Below the pieces are notes generated by a model, which ran no database searches, had not been told where the DNA came from, and saw only the letters and a program-made list of their open reading frames with translations. Shown here piece after piece: positions 61,322 to 64,000 of a DNA stretch of 64,000 nucleotides (positions are counted from its first letter, which is position 1; every line of letters starts with the position of its first letter). The stretch lies in assembly GCF_014836535.1 (NCBI RefSeq), contig NZ_JACSQP010000008.1, positions 51,844-115,843 on the forward strand. The letters run 5' to 3'. A program made the translations under genes and the position numbers. The stretch is from Microbacterium pullorum. GTDB taxonomy: Bacteria > Actinomycetota > Actinomycetes > Actinomycetales > Microbacteriaceae.

Positions 61322-61774
61322 ATGGCAAAGCTGATTCTCACGAATGAGGTCGCCGGGCTCGGAAGCGCCGGCGACGTGATCGAGGTCAAGAACGGGTACG
61401 CCCGCAACTACCTCATCCCCCAGGGCTTCGCAGTGGCCTGGAGCCGCGGTGGCGAGAAGCAGGTGGCGTCCATCCGCGCCGCCCGCGACTCCCGCGCGAT
61501 CCACGACCACGAAGAGGCCGTGGCCCTGAAGAACTCGCTCGAGGGCACCAAGGTGCGTCTGGCCGTCAAGGCCGGCGCCGAGGGTCGCCTGTTCGGTTCG
61601 GTCAAGACCGGTGACGTCGCTGACGCGGTCAAGGCTGCCGGGCTCGGCGAGCTCGACAAGCGCAAGATCCACATCACCACGCCGATCAAGGCCGTGGGCG
61701 AGCACGAGGCGACGATTCGCCTGCGTGACGACCTCACCGCCGTGATCACGCTGCAGGTGGTCGCCGCCAAGTAA
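61322..61774 (+). CDS. rplI: Ribosomal protein bL9
   Basis: This 150-residue protein matches bL9 in full: the N-terminal domain [21 protein letters not shown], the long helix, and the C-terminal domain. It is the last gene of the operon, 11 bases after rpsR, and a terminator follows. Confidence 0.96.
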   Translation: MAKLILTNEVAGLGSAGDVIEVKNGYARNYLIPQGFAVAWSRGGEKQVASIRAARDSRAIHDHEEAVALKNSLEGTKVRLAVKAGAEGRLFGSVKTGDVADAVKAAGLGELDKRKIHITTPIKAVGEHEATIRLRDDLTAVITLQVVAAK

Positions 61775-61787
61775 GCGGTGCGACAGG

Positions 61788-61830
61788 ACGGATGCCGTGG
61801 ACCCTCGGGTCTGCGGCATCCGTCTTTCTT
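61788..61830 (+). terminator. Intrinsic terminator of the rpsF-rplI operon
   Basis: ACGGATGCCG and CGGCATCCGT form a perfect 10-bp stem around a 16-base loop, followed by CTTTCTT. Confidence 0.88.
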
Positions 61831-61875
61831 GTGTGCGCTCAGGCGTGGTTTCTGCTAGGCGTACGGGCTCCAGGC

Positions 61876-62071
61876 TGTGCATAACGCGGGCGCCATCCCC
61901 AACCTTCAACACTCACTTCAATCACAATCCCATCCACAGGGTGTGAATTAAAAAATCCCAGGTAGAGAGGGCTAAATTGGTTGTGGACTTCTGTCATCCC
62001 GGGCGTTTTCCACAGGCGTTGTACACAGGCAGGGCGGCGTTTCGCGCAATCTCTCCACAGAGTTATCCACA
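61876..62071. other. DnaA-box cluster upstream of dnaB
   Basis: Within 196 bases lie TGTGCATAA (61876-61884), CCATCCACA (61930-61938), TTTTCCACA (62006-62014), TTGTACACA (62019-62027), CTCTCCACA (62051-62059) and the perfect TTATCCACA (62063-62071). An AT-rich patch (61946-61980) lies among them. This explains most of the 380-base gap between rplI and dnaB; the rest is the rplI terminator and the dnaB leader. DnaA probably regulates dnaB here or is titrated. Confidence 0.65.
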
Positions 62072-62154
62072 GGCTCGGTTGCAACTGTCAGAGGTCGTGC
62101 ATAGCGTGAGTTCGTCCCACCCCGACATCCCCAACCCGACGGAGGTATTCGCGC

Positions 62155-63516
<1,362 letters not shown>

Positions 63517-63737
63517 CGCAGCGGCGTGTAGGTTCCGCGCGATGATGTCGGATTCCAGGATGAGTTGTCGGCGACTTGTCGGATACGACATTTGCGGCGG
63601 ATTTGGCCAGCCGGCTGGGAGGGTGGCCGAGTTGAGGAAGAGGCGGGTGTCACCCGTCGTGCGTAGCGTTGGCGTGGTTCGTTCGTGCAGGGGTTTCCCG
63701 CACGGTGGAGTTTGGAATCTGGGGAGAGGCGTTCCAC
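63517..63737. other. Intergenic stretch of atypical composition
   Basis: No gene is supported here. GC content drops visibly compared with dnaB. A 13-base palindrome CGGGTGTCACCCG (63644-63656) lies 7 bases before a -10-like TAGCGT (63664-63669), so this may be the control region of the following gene. The change in composition marks the start of probably acquired DNA. Confidence 0.45.
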
Positions 63738-63923
63738 GTGGCTGAGACAGCGGTCGGATGGTTGAAGGATTTGACGGGGCTTTACACGCCAACGTCGACG
63801 CAGTTCGACGCAGCGCGGGGGCACCGAGCGTCTATCGAGAATCGGTTGGATGCCGAGTTCGGTGTTCGGGAGATGTTTGAGATCGGATCGCTTAAGCACG
63901 GCACGGGCGTCTGGACCTATAGC
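63738..63923 (+). pseudogene. N-terminal fragment of a CD-NTase-like nucleotidyltransferase
   Basis: From the GTG at 63738 (GGAGAGG 8 bases upstream) 62 codons can be read before an insertion sequence. They end EIGSLKHGTGVWTYS, which fits the polymerase-beta nucleotidyltransferase pattern G-S, G-T, then S-D-x-D, seen in cyclic-oligonucleotide synthases (CD-NTases) of CBASS defence. The expected D-x-D would come next but is replaced by insertion-sequence DNA and a stop at about 63947. Codons such as TTG, CTT and TAT differ from neighbours and suggest transfer. Other members of this fold are possible. Confidence 0.55.
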
Positions 63924-64000
63924 GGCTCATCGCATTTGAGCGTGTAGTGCTGGTCTGAACCCGCCGGCTTCGAGCAGGGATCTGGCGATGTAGTTGGCGA
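63924..64000. mobile_element. Insertion sequence, ISL3-like left end (partial)
   Basis: From 63924 the sequence starts GGCTCATCGCATTTGAGCGT, resembling ISL3-family terminal inverted repeats (GGCTCTTC type, as in corynebacterial elements). It cuts the nucleotidyltransferase frame. The element continues beyond the window, so its other end and the expected 8-bp target duplication (candidate CCTATAGC, 63916-63923) cannot be checked. Confidence 0.6.
63927..64000 (-). CDS. Transposase C-terminus (partial)
   Basis: On the minus strand, 24 codons ending in TGA at 63927 read ANYIARSLLEAGGFRPALHA and then QMR. The stop lies 3 bases inside the presumed end of the insertion sequence, as in many small elements. 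The motif resembles ISL3-family transposase C-termini from memory; the piece is too short for certainty. Confidence 0.5.
   Translation of the reverse strand, partial: ANYIARSLLEAGGFRPALHAQMR

Noticed and set aside
63626..63690. A tRNA-Ser-like start (GGAGGGTGGCCGAGTTGAGG) after dnaB, a possible island attachment site.
   Set aside because: No matching anticodon stem, T arm or acceptor 3' strand could be found downstream, so no cloverleaf forms.

Overview
The window is about 64 kb of high-GC actinobacterial chromosome centred on the replication origin. GC-rich codon usage, many GTG starts, a fused MnhA-MnhB antiporter gene, a cysteine-free ribosomal protein S18 and a gene order close to the Mycobacterium dnaA region all point to Microbacteriaceae, most likely Microbacterium or a near relative. 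That genus call is inference from gene content, not a database match.

Layout. 1-5994 (minus): an Mnh/Mrp cation/proton antiporter operon, running off the left edge at mnhG. 6088-12505: a LacI-type regulator facing an MFS transporter, the mismatch-repair endonuclease nucS, a HAD phosphatase, a coiled-coil membrane protein, a cold-shock protein, a GNAT acetyltransferase and tRNA-Leu. 12735-21630 (plus): the cell-wall and division signalling operon fhaA-fhaB-pstP-rodA-pbpA-pknA-pknB, head-on to replication as in mycobacteria. 21612-25019: an amidotransferase, a small membrane protein, a class E sortase, crgA, a rhomboid protease and ppiA. 25123-27873: an accessory stretch with a YbaK-type deacylase, a Nudix hydrolase, a TsnR-like 23S rRNA methyltransferase and tRNA-Ala/tRNA-Ile. 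27958-37984 (minus): DUF3566-gyrA-gyrB-dciA-recF-dnaN, oriC and dnaA. 38289-45592 (plus): rpmH-rnpA-yidD-yidC-jag-rsmG, then about 2.1 kb of non-coding DNA rich in parS sites, then parA-parB. 45627-54429: a small conserved gene, trxA, trxB, murJ, a DUF6049 protein, a methyltransferase and the CCA-adding enzyme gene. 54598-59814: a GAF regulator with aldehyde dehydrogenase and DUF779, then two related membrane-protein genes, one of them broken. 60114-63516: rpsF-ssb-rpsR-rplI and dnaB. The right edge holds the N-terminal piece of a CD-NTase-like nucleotidyltransferase cut by an ISL3-type insertion sequence.

How it works together. The core is the origin machinery: DnaA, the clamp, RecF, gyrase, DciA, DnaB and SSB, with ParA, ParB and parS for segregation. 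It is surrounded by envelope biogenesis under PknA/PknB/PstP control. Most intergenic DNA is short and many genes overlap by 1-4 bases. Several genes carry a TANNNT -10 box 6-7 bases before the start codon, which predicts leaderless mRNAs.

Most unusual points: (1) eight parS sites within 2.7 kb, seven of them at or just before parA; (2) four copies of a 67-bp palindromic repeat, one sitting at the break of a truncated gene; (3) a TsnR-like thiopeptide-resistance methyltransferase behind a MerR-type promoter; (4) a nucleotidyltransferase interrupted exactly at its catalytic S-D motif by an insertion sequence; (5) a second DnaA-box cluster upstream of dnaB.
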